A model generated the notes under the pieces. It saw nothing but the letters and a program-made list of their open reading frames with translations. It was not told the origin of the DNA and searched no databases. DNA of 64,000 nucleotides from Acinetobacter sedimenti (GTDB lineage: Bacteria; Pseudomonadota; Gammaproteobacteria; Pseudomonadales; Moraxellaceae), in contig NZ_JAKUML010000006.1 of the NCBI RefSeq assembly GCF_022601685.1, positions 1 through 64,000 on the forward strand, given 5' to 3'. Within the stretch, counting starts at the first letter, position 1, and every line of letters starts with the position of its first letter. Below, piece after piece: positions 47,379-57,903 of the stretch. The position numbers and the translations under genes were made by a program.

Positions 47379-48449
47379 TTACAAATATTTTTGACTATAT
47401 TCATGTACCGTATCCACAAAGACTTTCGGCATCGCAGGATCAACCCACTGGGTAATACCATGCCCAAGATTTGCCACATAACCAGTTTTTTCACCATTGG
47501 CATAGGCTTGATCAATCATACGCTGTACAGCAGCTTCGATCGCTTTTGGTGTACCGTACAATGTTGCAGGATCAAGATTTCCTTGTAATGCAACACGCCC
47601 TGCGACTTGACGGCGCGCCTGCGCAAGTGGCGTTGTCCAGTCCAAACCGAGCGCATCAGCACCACTTTCCAACATTTCAGGAATCCACAAGCCACCACCT
47701 TTGGTAAAGACAATCACAGGAATACGTTGTCCATCTTTTTCTTTGGTTAAACCTTTAATAATCTTTTGCATATATTGCAAAGAAAAATCCACATAGTCTT
47801 GATGTGCTAATGCCCCACCCCAACTGTCAAATATCTGAACAGCTTGTGCGCCTGCTTCAATTTGTGCATTGAGATAATCAATCACCGAATCTGCAAGATG
47901 ATCAAGCAAGGCATGCAATAGCTCAGGTTTTGCAAATAACATCTCTTTACTATATCGAAAATCTCGACTTGAACCACCTTCGATCATATAGGTTGCCAGT
48001 GTCCACGGACTGCCTGAAAAACCAATCAACGGCACAGCACCGCCAAGTGCAGCGCGAATGGTCGAAACCGCTCGCATCACATAATCCAAATCACTGCTTG
48101 CATTGAGCTTTGGCAACTGTGCAATATCCTGCTCGGTACGCACAACTTTTTGAAACTTAGGTCCTTCACCTGTTTCAAAATATAGCCCCAACCCGAGCGC
48201 ATCAGGAATAGTGAGAATATCTGAAAATAATATTGCGGCATCAAGTTCATAACGACGCAGTGGTTGCAAAGTCACTTCACAAGCGAGCTCAGCATTTTTG
48301 CATAACGATAAAAAATCACCCGCTTGCTCACGTGTCGCACGATACTCTGGCAAATAGCGCCCTGCTTGACGCATCATCCATACTGGCGTGGTATCTACAG
48401 GCTGACGAAGGAGTGCGCGTAAAAATCGGTCATTTTTTAAAGCGGTCAT
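47379..48449 (-). CDS. hemE: Uroporphyrinogen decarboxylase
   Basis: HemE decarboxylates the four acetate side chains of uroporphyrinogen III to give coproporphyrinogen III in heme synthesis. The 356-residue protein has the N-terminal signature [16 protein letters not shown], the catalytic Asp in [12 protein letters not shown], the substrate-binding [12 protein letters not shown], and [10 protein letters not shown] and NLGHGI near the C-terminus. No other heme gene is adjacent. Confidence 0.96.
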   Translation of the reverse strand: MTALKNDRFLRALLRQPVDTTPVWMMRQAGRYLPEYRATREQAGDFLSLCKNAELACEVTLQPLRRYELDAAILFSDILTIPDALGLGLYFETGEGPKFQKVVRTEQDIAQLPKLNASSDLDYVMRAVSTIRAALGGAVPLIGFSGSPWTLATYMIEGGSSRDFRYSKEMLFAKPELLHALLDHLADSVIDYLNAQIEAGAQAVQIFDSWGGALAHQDYVDFSLQYMQKIIKGLTKEKDGQRIPVIVFTKGGGLWIPEMLESGADALGLDWTTPLAQARRQVAGRVALQGNLDPATLYGTPKAIEAAVQRMIDQAYANGEKTGYVANLGHGITQWVDPAMPKVFVDTVHEYSQKYL

Positions 48450-48766
48450 GGGCTGTCATCATTCGCAAAAAATTTGTCGCTCATGATAGCAAACTCGTCC
48501 ACTCTATTCATGATTTCTTCTTTAAAAATGCAATGCGCTAACGCAATCAAACTGTCCGCACACAATTTAGACAAATTTAAATACTGAGAATACATCCACT
48601 TCATCATCCACAACATTCTTAAATATATGTTTTTAAAATATAAAAACATGCAACTTCGTGCATACATTTCCTTAAAAGTTGTAACTTAGACTACAAAACC
48701 ATTACGTGAAAACATAAACTTTCTTTTATAATTAGGCAGATAACAACATTTTCTTAGGACAATTGC
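48450..48766. other. hemE / L,D-transpeptidase intergenic region
   Basis: These 317 bp between divergent genes are AT-rich. A TATAAT at 48727-48732 is a plausible -10 box for the transpeptidase gene but lacks a good -35 at 16-18 bp. A short minus-strand open frame here was not accepted as a gene. Confidence 0.45.
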
Positions 48767-50185
48767 ATGTTTGCACCTAGTAAACCCTACAATAAACTCA
48801 GTTTAAGTTTGAGTATTGGACTTGTCTGCGCTTTTAGCCCCAACATCCATGCAGAGAATACTGCAAGTCAAACCTTAAAGCCGACACCTGCAACGGAAGT
48901 GCCAATCCAATCTTATCGTCTATCTAAAGCGCAAGGTGCGACTGAACTTCGTCAGCGCTCAGAAAGTGCACAAATCGAATTAAACGCTGTTCAAAATACG
49001 GCGAATACAGCACAAAAAGCAGCGACTCAACAAGCGACTGCTCCACAAGGAACCACACAACAAGGCATCCAGCAACAAGGTATTCAGCAACAAAGCTTAC
49101 CTGTTCCAACAACTACTCAAGCGAATAGCCCAGTTCCTGCAGAGCAAGATGCGTCATCAAATAGTGATAACACTGTGGCATCAGGCAGTGGTTTTGCCGA
49201 TCCTACACAGGATGAAATTGAAAATAGTACAGCAGGCTCATCACCAATTGCAGATACAGCTGAAGCGGAAGCAGTAAAAAATGCCAAATGGACGTTAGAT
49301 GGTCTAAATCAAACTGGTTGGGTTGATGGTATTGAGAAAGGTCGTCTACCTGTTTTTGCAAAAATCCAAGTTTTACTGAATCGTAAGCATGCTTCTCCAG
49401 GTGCGATTGATGGTGCAACAGGGATGAATACCCTGAAGGCGATTTCAACCTATCAAACCATGAACAACCTCGATGCTACAGGCAAGATGGATCAACAGAC
49501 TTGGGATAGCTTAAATGCAGGTCAATCTGAACCTGTATTTGTGGAATACACCATCACAGAAGATGACTTGAAAGGTCCTTATGCCAAATCCATTCCATCG
49601 AACTATGCACTACAAGCCAAAATGAAAGGTTTGTACTATACGCGCGTGACGGAAATGCTTGGCGAACGCTTTCATATGGATGAGAACTTTTTACAACAAA
49701 TCAATCCAGACGTAAGCTTCAAAAAAGCAGGTGAGAAAATCATCGTAGCAAATATTCGCAACAACTTACCTGAAGATATTCATCTGATTATTGCGCATAA
49801 AGGTGCAAAACAACTGTATCTCTTTAACAGCAAAAATAAGATGATTGCGTCGTTCCCTGCAACGATTGGTAGTAGTGATACGCCATCACCAACAGGTACA
49901 CATACCGTAAAAAATATTGCACCAAATCCATGGTATGGCTACAGTCCGAAAAACTTTGTTCAAGGCAACAACATGAAGCCTCTGTCATTGCCACCAGGCC
50001 CAAACAATCCAGTGGGCAATATGTGGATTGGTTTATCTAAACCATCATTTGGTATTCACGGTACGCCGAACCCATCACTCATCTCAAAAACTGCATCTCA
50101 CGGCTGTATTCGTTTGACCAACTGGGATGCACAAGATTTAGCGAAACGTGTGAAAAAAGGCATTACGGTTAAATTTTTAGAATAA
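48767..50185 (+). CDS. exported L,D-transpeptidase (YkuD domain)
   Basis: L,D-transpeptidases make 3-3 cross-links in peptidoglycan or attach outer-membrane lipoproteins. In 472 residues there is a signal peptide (LSLSIGLVCAFSPNIHA), a Gln/Ala/Thr-rich low-complexity segment (about 70-150, including QQGIQQQGIQQQS), a peptidoglycan-binding domain (about 180-250: NRKHASPGAIDGATG and ISTYQTMNNLDATGKMDQQTW), then the YkuD domain (about 340-472) with catalytic Cys in SHGCIRLTNWD and His in FGIHGTPNP. YkuD activity is well supported; which cross-link it forms is not clear. The repeat-rich linker probably reaches across the periplasm. Confidence 0.9.
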   Translation: MFAPSKPYNKLSLSLSIGLVCAFSPNIHAENTASQTLKPTPATEVPIQSYRLSKAQGATELRQRSESAQIELNAVQNTANTAQKAATQQATAPQGTTQQGIQQQGIQQQSLPVPTTTQANSPVPAEQDASSNSDNTVASGSGFADPTQDEIENSTAGSSPIADTAEAEAVKNAKWTLDGLNQTGWVDGIEKGRLPVFAKIQVLLNRKHASPGAIDGATGMNTLKAISTYQTMNNLDATGKMDQQTWDSLNAGQSEPVFVEYTITEDDLKGPYAKSIPSNYALQAKMKGLYYTRVTEMLGERFHMDENFLQQINPDVSFKKAGEKIIVANIRNNLPEDIHLIIAHKGAKQLYLFNSKNKMIASFPATIGSSDTPSPTGTHTVKNIAPNPWYGYSPKNFVQGNNMKPLSLPPGPNNPVGNMWIGLSKPSFGIHGTPNPSLISKTASHGCIRLTNWDAQDLAKRVKKGITVKFLE

Positions 50186-50217
50186 TTGCTGTTTTAATAT
50201 TTTTCTAAGACTTAAAG

Positions 50218-50245
50218 AAGCCCTTCGATTGAAGGGCTTTTCTTT
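50218..50245 (+). terminator. terminator after the L,D-transpeptidase gene
   Basis: AAGCCCTTC (50218-50226) pairs with GAAGGGCTT (50231-50239) across a 4-base loop, then TTCTTT. It may also serve the convergent porin gene. Confidence 0.8.
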
Positions 50246-50280
50246 GTTTCGAAAACTTAATTAGAATTCATCTACCACAA

Positions 50281-51588
50281 TTAGAAGTTGTATCGAGCCA
50301 TCACACCCACACGATTGTCTTTAAACGTCTTTTCGCCATTTGCATTTGGTTCGAAAGTTTCACGTTTACCATTGATATATTCAATACCAAGATCAACAGG
50401 TTTCACAGGTGAATAGATAAAGTTAATCCAAGCCTGTTCAACTTCTTTGTTCCCAGTAGGATTCAATATTGCGTATTCACTGTCATCGTCAGCAAATATC
50501 GCACCATAAGCGATTGTCGAGCGTAGATTTGGCAAGATTTTATAGGTTGCACCAACTTGGAACGCATTAAACTCATTTTGCGCCAAATCACCATCAGCAT
50601 TGACTGCAAAAGCTGAGTTTGAACCGTACAGATAGTTGCTGTTGCCTTCCACATGCGAAACATCAGCGGTTAATTTCAATGGATCAGTCACTTGAAAGCT
50701 TGCACCCGCAGCAACGCCCCAAGCGGTTTCATCTGAATCATTATTGCCCTCTGCTTCGTAACGCTCAGCCAAAGCACGAACGCTGACCTTACCTTTGCCT
50801 TCTGCAAAACCTTGATTCAACTTTGCAGTCAATACAGGCAATTTATATTTTGCAGTTGCATCTGTTGCCGAGCTATTGCCCTCTTCGGCTGCCAAGACGA
50901 TTTGTGTTGCAGGCGCGAGGTTATGGCTATAGCGCACTTGTGGAATACGTGCCGTACCGCCACCGATGTTGGTATCAAAGTCGATCATCTCTGGTGCATG
51001 GTTGCTTAAAAAGTTCGACGTGGTTTGACCAAATAACCACTCATTGAATGTTAAGTACGCATGGCGAATGCGTAGATTTTCATCACTACTCGCAAAGTCT
51101 ACTTCCACTTTACCACCGACTTTTTGCCCTGCAATCGGTGAGCTAAAGTCCAATCCGAAACGAGTCACTTTAGCTGTCGCACGAAGCTTGTCTTTTGTTG
51201 CGCCATCGCTACTTGCTGTACTATTGAAGTCATCATCCGCACCTTCGATGATGTAGTTCGCATCACCACGGATGAAACCATATAAATCTACTTCTGCACC
51301 TTTACTTGTCGTGATTTTTAAATCTTGAGTATCCACTTTTATTGCTGGCGGTGGCGCAGAATGGGCATGATGTTGTACATGAGCTGGTGGTGCAACTGGC
51401 GGAGCGGAACGCTGTGCAGCGAGCTGTTGACCTTGCTGCTGAACCAGACTACGAAGCTCTTGAATCTCTGCACGAAGTTGTGCGATCTCATCGCTGTCTG
51501 CAGCAAAGCTCATTGAGGACATTGCGCCTAATGCCAAAGTTAAACTACTTAATTTTAGTGCTTTTCCTAAACTCATTTTCGGACTCAT
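50281..51588 (-). CDS. dcaP: DcaP-like outer-membrane porin
   Basis: A 435-residue porin. A signal peptide ends SMSFAA, followed by a coiled-coil (EIAQLRAEIQELRSLVQQQGQQL), a Pro/His-rich linker (PPVAPPAHVQHHAHSAPPP) and a beta-barrel that begins GAEVDLYGFIRGDANY and ends VGVMARYNF with terminal Phe. This plan is that of Acinetobacter DcaP, a trimeric channel for dicarboxylic compounds, in which the coiled-coil holds the trimer in the periplasm. RBS AGGAG lies six bases before ATG 51588. The Ala/Pro-rich linker may tether the coil to peptidoglycan. The substrate is inferred from the family. Confidence 0.88.
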   Translation of the reverse strand: MSPKMSLGKALKLSSLTLALGAMSSMSFAADSDEIAQLRAEIQELRSLVQQQGQQLAAQRSAPPVAPPAHVQHHAHSAPPPAIKVDTQDLKITTSKGAEVDLYGFIRGDANYIIEGADDDFNSTASSDGATKDKLRATAKVTRFGLDFSSPIAGQKVGGKVEVDFASSDENLRIRHAYLTFNEWLFGQTTSNFLSNHAPEMIDFDTNIGGGTARIPQVRYSHNLAPATQIVLAAEEGNSSATDATAKYKLPVLTAKLNQGFAEGKGKVSVRALAERYEAEGNNDSDETAWGVAAGASFQVTDPLKLTADVSHVEGNSNYLYGSNSAFAVNADGDLAQNEFNAFQVGATYKILPNLRSTIAYGAIFADDDSEYAILNPTGNKEVEQAWINFIYSPVKPVDLGIEYINGKRETFEPNANGEKTFKDNRVGVMARYNF

Positions 51589-52029
51589 TCTTTACTCCTT
51601 AATCAACTTAGATGTGCTCAGCAATACCAATACTGATTCGCTCAAGCATCTCGCCTATCCCTATGCGTTGAAATAAATTTTTACTGGCAAGATCTGCATT
51701 GTAATAATTTGTTCATAACGATGTGAGTAGCGTTAGCCAAAAGTCTAAATCAGTAGCTCAATTATTTATTTTTTCAAAAAATAAAATATTAATAAAAATC
51801 AAAATATTACATTTTTAAAATTTTCTTCCTTACTGCATGATTGAATAACTCTTCTTTAGACTTTGGTCGAAAGACAAAATTCTTTTTACTAACTTGTGGG
51901 CTTTATTTGATATTTTTTGGCTGTTCTGCCATATCACAACTGGTTGACTACTGTTAATTTGAATCACTAAGATCATTCATCTTTACACTTCAATTCTGAG
52001 TAGAACTGACAACCAAAACAGGGACTTTT
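51589..52029. other. divergent region between porin and nitroreductase genes
   Basis: These 441 bp are AT-rich and hold no coding frame. They lie between two outward-reading genes, so both promoters should be here; no consensus pair was firm. AT tracts at 51765-51840 could bind nucleoid proteins. Confidence 0.5.
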
Positions 52030-52734
52030 ATGAATACTGAACATGTTGCCATCGTTGATCATGCCATCACCTCTCGCCACTCTGTACGTGCATTTTTGGA
52101 TCAAGCCGTGGATGCCTCCACCATTAAAGACATCTTACAAGTTGCTTGTCGTGCACCGTCAGGGACAAATACACAGCCATGGAAAGTCTATGTGGTGACT
52201 GGTACAAAACGCCAAGAGATGATTGATCGTGTGGTCGCAGCACAACTTGAGATTTATGAAAGCCCTGAGATGGCAAATCAATATCACGAAACCTTTGCCT
52301 ATTACCCTGAAACGTGGATTTCACCTTACATCGACCGTCGTCGTGAAAATGGCTGGGGGCTGTACGGTTTGCTCGGGATTCAAAAAGGTGAAAAAGAAAA
52401 GATGGCGACGCAACAACTGCGTAATTATCAACTTTTTGATGCGCCTGTTGCCTTATATTTCACTGTAAATAAAGCAATGGGCATTGGCTCAAAAATGGAC
52501 ATTTCCATGATGATTCAAAATGTCATGGTGGCAGCAAAAGCACGTGGTTTAGATACTTGCCCACAAGCAGCATGGAATCATTTCCACCCAATTGTACTTG
52601 ATGTATTGAATGCGCCTGATGATGAGGAATTGGTATGTACAGTGGCACTTGGTTATGCCGATCCTGATCATATTGTAAATACGTTTATTACACCTCGTGT
52701 TCCTGCCGAGGAGTTTACTGTTTTCTTAGGTTAA
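52030..52734 (+). CDS. nitroreductase family protein
   Basis: An FMN-dependent oxidoreductase of 234 residues. The conserved N-terminal block is ITSRHSVRAFLDQAV, which contacts FMN phosphate, followed by CRAPSGTNTQPWKVYVV. The C-terminal half has MDISMMIQNVMVAAKARGLDTCPQAAW and a GYADPDHIVN tail. The family reduces nitro-aromatics, quinones or flavins with NAD(P)H; no substrate is clear here. ATG 52030 has AGGGA seven bases upstream. It is a single gene facing away from the dcaP-like porin. Confidence 0.9.
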   Translation: MNTEHVAIVDHAITSRHSVRAFLDQAVDASTIKDILQVACRAPSGTNTQPWKVYVVTGTKRQEMIDRVVAAQLEIYESPEMANQYHETFAYYPETWISPYIDRRRENGWGLYGLLGIQKGEKEKMATQQLRNYQLFDAPVALYFTVNKAMGIGSKMDISMMIQNVMVAAKARGLDTCPQAAWNHFHPIVLDVLNAPDDEELVCTVALGYADPDHIVNTFITPRVPAEEFTVFLG

Positions 52735-52753
52735 TTTTGAATCCATAAAAAAT

Positions 52754-52780
52754 AGAGAGGTATGTCGTGGACACCTCTCT
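52754..52780 (+). terminator. possible terminator after the nitroreductase gene
   Basis: AGAGAGGT (52754-52761) pairs with ACCTCTCT (52773-52780) over an 11-base loop. Only a mixed T tail follows. Confidence 0.5.
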
Positions 52781-52800
52781 AGTTTGCTTTTATGTTTATC

Positions 52801-53388
52801 TTAGACAATAGCAGACTTCAATAAGTGATCATGCAAAGCTTGTACTGCTTCAATCGGCATCTCTTGATATAGCGTCGCACGACCTTTACTGCGTTGATAG
52901 CGTAGCGTTACCCACACTCCTGATTTACGTTGCTTTAGCTCTGCGGACAACTGTTGTGGAAATGGTTTAGTTTGTTGTGCCAAATTTGGTAATGTACGAA
53001 GATGTTTCTCTTGCAATAACTTATCCCACGCTTGCGACCACCAGCCTCTGACTTCCAAACTTGATAAATTCTGAGAATGAGTCGCAGAATAATGATGACT
53101 TGCCTGTAGAATTTTACTGGTAATCTCTAACCACTCTTGTGGATGTTTAAAATCTGCCACCGTCCATGTGTAAGCTTTAGACTTTCTACTCATGCCTTGC
53201 TGATATATCGTTCGCAAACACAACATATCGTATGACATATAAGACTCAAATTCGACCTCCAAAATAAACTGCCGATTGGATTTCACATGTAACGTCTTTT
53301 GATAAATCGTCTGTGATGAAACCAAAGCCTTTATGCCCAATAAAGCCTTTGTCCCTCGCACTATTTTATCTGGTATCGTTCGTTTCAT
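52801..53388 (-). CDS. conserved hypothetical protein, 195 aa
   Basis: Not recognised. A soluble-looking protein rich in Gln, Lys and Trp, without signal peptide or membrane helix. It starts MKRTIPDKIVRGTKALLGI, contains an aromatic stretch SKAYTWTVADFKHPQEWLEI, and ends with basic, repeat-like RYQRSKGRATLYQEM. The composition does not suggest horizontal transfer. It is convergent with the nitroreductase gene and 50 bp downstream of the exporter gene that precedes it on the minus strand. It could be co-transcribed with that MFS gene. Confidence 0.7.
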   Translation of the reverse strand: MKRTIPDKIVRGTKALLGIKALVSSQTIYQKTLHVKSNRQFILEVEFESYMSYDMLCLRTIYQQGMSRKSKAYTWTVADFKHPQEWLEITSKILQASHHYSATHSQNLSSLEVRGWWSQAWDKLLQEKHLRTLPNLAQQTKPFPQQLSAELKQRKSGVWVTLRYQRSKGRATLYQEMPIEAVQALHDHLLKSAIV

Positions 53389-53440
53389 TCAGCTTCACAA
53401 ATTTTTATGACAAGTTAAATGGGAAATGGGATTTACCCTT

Positions 53441-54658
53441 TTAAGCCAGCTTCGTCTTTTTCGCACGGATTCGCAGGACATAAACACAAATCAATCCAAG
53501 CACTGCAAAAATCAACATGGTCACTGCCATGTTTTGTAATACAGAACCTGTGAAAATGGTTAATATAACCCCTGCAAACAAACCGATCGCAAATTGTAAA
53601 CTTCCCATCAATGCACTTGCTGTCCCTGCTCGATTTTGCTGTTCTGAAAGTGCAAGTGCCGTTGCATTAGGTCCTGTTAAACCAACACCTGACACCACCA
53701 TAAACAAACCCACTAAAATCCACATCGTCCCAACATTCACCGCAAAAGCATCTATCAGCAAAATAATCGCACCGATCAACTGCAAAGTCCCACCGAGATG
53801 AAGTAACGGTAGTGGTCCCACTTTTTTAACAACTTTGCTATTGGTAAACGAAAACAGCATGATACCAAAGGCATTCAAACCAAAAGCCAGTGCAAACTGA
53901 TGTTGATTAAAACCTAAATCTTCCATCAATAGCGCAGATGCAGAGGTCAAATAACAAAACATCATGCCTGAAAAAAATGCCATCGCAAGCATAGGCGTGC
54001 GAAAGCTTCGATCCGAGAGGATATTGCCATACAAGATAAATACTTGCTTAAAGCTGAGGTTCAATCTGCGTTCGACTGCTAAAGTTTCATGGAAAAAATA
54101 ATGCACACAACATAATGAAATGAGCCCAACGATTGCCAATAGAATAAAAATCGAATGCCAACTAAAAAACTGAATCAGCACAGAACCCACTAAGGGCGCA
54201 ATGATAGGTGCAATGCCTAAAATCATCGCCATATGTGCAAGCGCCTGCGCAGAAGTACGCACATCGAAGCTATCTCGAATCGCCGCACGTGCCATCACCA
54301 CACCGACACAGCCACCCAAAGCTTGTAAGACTCGGGCACAAATCAACGCCCACTCACTATGGGCAAAAACACATAAAATCGAACCGATGCAATAAATAAT
54401 TAAGCCAATATATAAGGGCTTCTTGCGACCAATCCGATCGCTTAGACTGCCATAGATCAACTGACCGATCGCCAGTCCAAAGAAATACGCAGGAATGGAA
54501 TTGGAAATACGAATCGTGGTGGTGCCAAACTCTGTCGCCATCTCAGGCAAAGCAGGCATATACATGTCGATCGACAAAGGACCCAGTGCCGTCAGCAAAC
54601 CCAGTAAAGCAATCCATTTGAATGAATATTGTACTGTGTTTTCTGTTGCCGTTGTCAT
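53441..54658 (-). CDS. Bcr/CflA family multidrug efflux MFS transporter
   Basis: A 12-helix major facilitator of the DHA1 (Bcr/CflA) family, 405 residues. Family markers are LGPLSIDMYMPALPEM in the first helix, FGLAIGQLIYGSLSDRIGRKKPL (motif A) and ARVLQALGGCVGVVMARAAIRD in helix 4. Members export bicyclomycin, sulfonamides or chloramphenicol, and no substrate can be fixed from sequence. ATG 54658 is chosen because GAGATGG lies just upstream; four codons earlier is a GTG. It is probably a proton antiporter. Confidence 0.9.
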   Translation of the reverse strand: MTTATENTVQYSFKWIALLGLLTALGPLSIDMYMPALPEMATEFGTTTIRISNSIPAYFFGLAIGQLIYGSLSDRIGRKKPLYIGLIIYCIGSILCVFAHSEWALICARVLQALGGCVGVVMARAAIRDSFDVRTSAQALAHMAMILGIAPIIAPLVGSVLIQFFSWHSIFILLAIVGLISLCCVHYFFHETLAVERRLNLSFKQVFILYGNILSDRSFRTPMLAMAFFSGMMFCYLTSASALLMEDLGFNQHQFALAFGLNAFGIMLFSFTNSKVVKKVGPLPLLHLGGTLQLIGAIILLIDAFAVNVGTMWILVGLFMVVSGVGLTGPNATALALSEQQNRAGTASALMGSLQFAIGLFAGVILTIFTGSVLQNMAVTMLIFAVLGLICVYVLRIRAKKTKLA

Positions 54659-54775
54659 AGACCATCTCACTGATTCAAAACCGTGATTAGTATACGCCTA
54701 ATATCTAAGAAGAACGGTTGAATACACCATCATTTGGTCGAAGCTAATTTTAACGACATTCGTTTTAACAAAGCT

Positions 54776-55363
54776 TTATTCATTCAAAATCATTACGTGA
54801 TCTAATCGCAACAGCTCACATGCCCCATCGCCCGTATCTTCACGGCTCAATGAACTTTTCCACGTCCAACCATCATCGCCTTTGATCTCAACCAAATCAC
54901 CGCTGAGAAATACTTTATCATCCGCTTTGACTTTATCTAACTGCCGACCAATCGAAGCATTGGCAGGAATGATATGAATATTACTACTACTGGTTTCGAT
55001 TTCACGTACTGGAATCGGCGGAGCGGATTGTGTACGCCAACGATACCATCGACCACTTTGGCTAATCTCGATTTGCTTATAGATTTGAGGGTCTGCCATT
55101 TTTCCCCAACCCACAGCAAAGTCTACTGGACTAAACTTCGCATCTCGTCCGAGCAAATAATTTTCACGACTGAGAATACGAAACTCCCCCTCAAAGTGCT
55201 CTAAAGCGGTAATGGTATAGCCATCGACCTGTTGCACTTCAGCACTTGAGCTCACCGCAGAACTGGTCGGCATATCTGCCAAATTTGGATTGGGCTTAAA
55301 TACCCAAATCCATAGCAAATAACCAACCACGATGAAGATCATCCAATAATACTTTTTTGACAT
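54776..55363 (-). CDS. inner-membrane anchored hypothetical protein, 195 aa
   Basis: Not a characterised family. An N-terminal membrane helix (YYWMIFIVVGYLLWIWVF) anchors it, and the rest lies in the periplasm: a Ser/Ala linker, then ALEHFEGEFRILSRENYLLGRDAKFSPVDFAVGWGKM and the C-terminal GDDGWTWKSSLSREDTGDGACEL. The last pattern occurs in small conserved proteobacterial proteins of unknown role. It stands alone, divergent from the YccS-like gene downstream. Confidence 0.75.
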   Translation of the reverse strand: MSKKYYWMIFIVVGYLLWIWVFKPNPNLADMPTSSAVSSSAEVQQVDGYTITALEHFEGEFRILSRENYLLGRDAKFSPVDFAVGWGKMADPQIYKQIEISQSGRWYRWRTQSAPPIPVREIETSSSNIHIIPANASIGRQLDKVKADDKVFLSGDLVEIKGDDGWTWKSSLSREDTGDGACELLRLDHVMILNE

Positions 55364-55535
55364 ACCCTTCTACTTCTAATGCGCTTTAATTTTCTATTCA
55401 AATGCTAATCTAAGACTATTAAAATATTTCAAGATTTTCGGTATTTTGCAATGCCCCACATCAATTTGGCATATAATTATTAAGCCATAGCAATCAAGCA
55501 CATTTAAACTTTATCAACCTCATCCTGAAGAATCT

Positions 55536-57788
55536 GTGAATACGATTAACTCCATCAAACGAATCAGTTATAACACCACATTGATGTATGCAGTGCGTAT
55601 GTTGATTGCTTTTGCAGGGACAGCGTTTATCCCCTATTTGCTTGGTCAGCAGTTACTCACCATTCCACTGACTTTAGGCGTGATCGCTGCAGCACTGAGT
55701 GATATTGACGATCGCTTTTCGATCCATCTGCGTAATTTGTTTTTTACCTATTTTGGATTTTTTGTCACAGCTTCGGCAGTAGAGCTACTTTTCCCACATC
55801 CTATACTGTTTGGTTTTGCGCTCATTGTTTCTTGTTTTAGCTTGATTTTACTGGGTTCATTGGGTAAGCGTTATGCCACGATTAGTTATGGTTGTTTGGT
55901 CATCTCAGTCTATACCATGCTCGGCGTGGATATTTTCTCAGAATGGTGGCAACAACCTGCCCTGTTGGTCACAGGTGCTGTGTGGTATGGGTTACTTTCT
56001 TCGATCAGTTTTTTGATTTTTCCTGTGCGTCTTGTGCAAGATCAGTTGGTGCAATGCTATCAATTGGTGGGAAATTTTCTCTTTGTAAAATCGAATTTGT
56101 TCGACGTTGATATGACTCCAAAAAGCTATCAACAGTCGATGATTGATTTATCCCTTGCCAACTCCAAAGTCGTCGGCAAATTTAATGAAACACGTGTGGC
56201 ATTGGTTACACGGCTCAAAGGCGATCGTGGGCGTAAAGATACACGTCGTAGTCTGCAATATTACTTTATCATTCAAGACATTCATGAACGTGCCGATTCT
56301 GCACATATCGACTATCAAAAATTGGCGAAAGTCTTTTCGCATCGTGATGTACTGTTTCGTTTTCAACGGATTTTAACTCTACAAGGCAAAGCATGTCAGG
56401 ACTTGGCGAATGCAGTTGCCAACCGTCAGCCTTATGTGCATAACCCACGCTTTGCATATGCGTTTAAAAATTTAGAGCGTTCGATACAACATTTACAAGA
56501 TGAGTTGGCAGATCAATCAAAACCTGGGGAAAATGGTGAGCTTGCACAAAAACCTACAAATCATCTCTTGGCGAATGATGCAGATATTGACCTATGGATC
56601 AATGCCTTACGTGGTTTGAGTGATAATCTCAAAGAAATCGATGCACAACTACATAACCTTGAATCCGACCAAGCACTGAATCGCAAATCACAAGACGACG
56701 CAAGCAAAGAGAATTTACTCCGAGATGATGGGCTACGTGGTTGGCAAGATATTTGGCAACGCATGAAACAAAATCTAAGTCCTGAATCGAGCTTGTTTCG
56801 TCATGCCACTCGCTTATCCATTTTGTTGTTAATTTCCCACATATTGGTGCAAGTTTTTGATTTTGAATACGGCTATTGGATTCTTTTGACTGTGCTATTC
56901 GTCAGTCAACCGAACTTTAATGCCACCAAGCGCCGTCTGAGGTTACGAATTATCGGAACACTTGCGGGAATTACCATCGGGACATTTGTCATTCATTTTG
57001 TGCCGTCGATTGAGGGACAACTCTTTATCATGGTGTTGAGTGGTGTGTTCTTTTTACAACTCCGAGCACAGCAATATGCGCAAGCAACCATGTTTATCAC
57101 CCTGCTTGCTTTGATCAACTTTCACCTCGCCGATCCTGAACTCAATGCTGCAATACCTCGTGCGATTTATACCTTTGTCGGCTGTTTTATCGCATGGCTT
57201 GGTGTGATGTTTATTTGGCCAGATTGGCAATTCCGTCGTTTACCATTGGTGATTAATAAAGCCTTCAACAGTCAGTGCAACTACCTGACCGAAGTCGTGA
57301 AGCAATATCACGAAGGGCGTAATCATGGTTTGGATTATCGGATTGTGCGTCGTCGTGCGCACATTATGGATGCCGATCTCGCCTCAACCATTTCAACGCT
57401 CGCCACAGAACCAGATATTGATCAAAATCAGAAACAACAGGCGTTTAAATTGCTCAGTTTAAATCATACTTTGCTCAGCTATATTGCTGCGCTCGGCGCA
57501 CATCGTGAACAGATCAAACATCCTCAAGTGCTTGAAATTTTAGATGAAGCGTTGGATGACATTCACGGTGCCCTGCTCCGTGATGAAATGCCACAACTCA
57601 AATCCCACGCCGCCATTCAAGCACTTCGATTATTTAACCGTGCCCAAGATACCTCACTTGATCCTGCTGAAAGTGTGGTGTTGCAACAGATTGCTTTGAT
57701 TATCAACATCTTGCCTGAAATCAGCACATTAAAGCAAAACCTTAGCTATGAACATGATCCCCAAGCAAGCGCACTCGGTTCAATTTAA
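55536..57788 (+). CDS. yccS: YccS/YhfK (FUSC) family membrane protein
   Basis: A 750-residue integral membrane protein with two sets of helices (about 20-150 and 420-550) separated by a cytoplasmic region, as in YccS and aromatic-acid exporter AaeB. Near the N-terminus IPYLLGQQLLTIPLTLGVIAAALSDIDDRF matches YccS wording, and the second repeat reads LLISHILVQVFDFEYGYWILLTVLFVSQPNFNATKRR. The FUSC C-terminal helix bundle contains RAHIMDADLASTISTL. Start is GTG 55536 with a weak ribosome site. The substrate is unknown. It is followed by a YcxB-like gene. Confidence 0.88.
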   Translation: MNTINSIKRISYNTTLMYAVRMLIAFAGTAFIPYLLGQQLLTIPLTLGVIAAALSDIDDRFSIHLRNLFFTYFGFFVTASAVELLFPHPILFGFALIVSCFSLILLGSLGKRYATISYGCLVISVYTMLGVDIFSEWWQQPALLVTGAVWYGLLSSISFLIFPVRLVQDQLVQCYQLVGNFLFVKSNLFDVDMTPKSYQQSMIDLSLANSKVVGKFNETRVALVTRLKGDRGRKDTRRSLQYYFIIQDIHERADSAHIDYQKLAKVFSHRDVLFRFQRILTLQGKACQDLANAVANRQPYVHNPRFAYAFKNLERSIQHLQDELADQSKPGENGELAQKPTNHLLANDADIDLWINALRGLSDNLKEIDAQLHNLESDQALNRKSQDDASKENLLRDDGLRGWQDIWQRMKQNLSPESSLFRHATRLSILLLISHILVQVFDFEYGYWILLTVLFVSQPNFNATKRRLRLRIIGTLAGITIGTFVIHFVPSIEGQLFIMVLSGVFFLQLRAQQYAQATMFITLLALINFHLADPELNAAIPRAIYTFVGCFIAWLGVMFIWPDWQFRRLPLVINKAFNSQCNYLTEVVKQYHEGRNHGLDYRIVRRRAHIMDADLASTISTLATEPDIDQNQKQQAFKLLSLNHTLLSYIAALGAHREQIKHPQVLEILDEALDDIHGALLRDEMPQLKSHAAIQALRLFNRAQDTSLDPAESVVLQQIALIINILPEISTLKQNLSYEHDPQASALGSI

Positions 57789-57903
57789 ACTACATCAGAT
57801 TTCTACAACTAATTTATAGGTGCTAATTTTTCATAACGCATTTCTATCAGACAGGCTTTAATGCTAAAATCGGCGCAAAGTTTGATGAGTACAGCGAAGC
57901 AAC

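Noticed and set aside
48446..48667. Open frame of 73 codons ending at the hemE start with a 4-base overlap
   Set aside because: It is AT-rich, Met/Cys/Tyr-heavy, has no ribosome site and no protein-like pattern; the overlap with hemE is probably chance.
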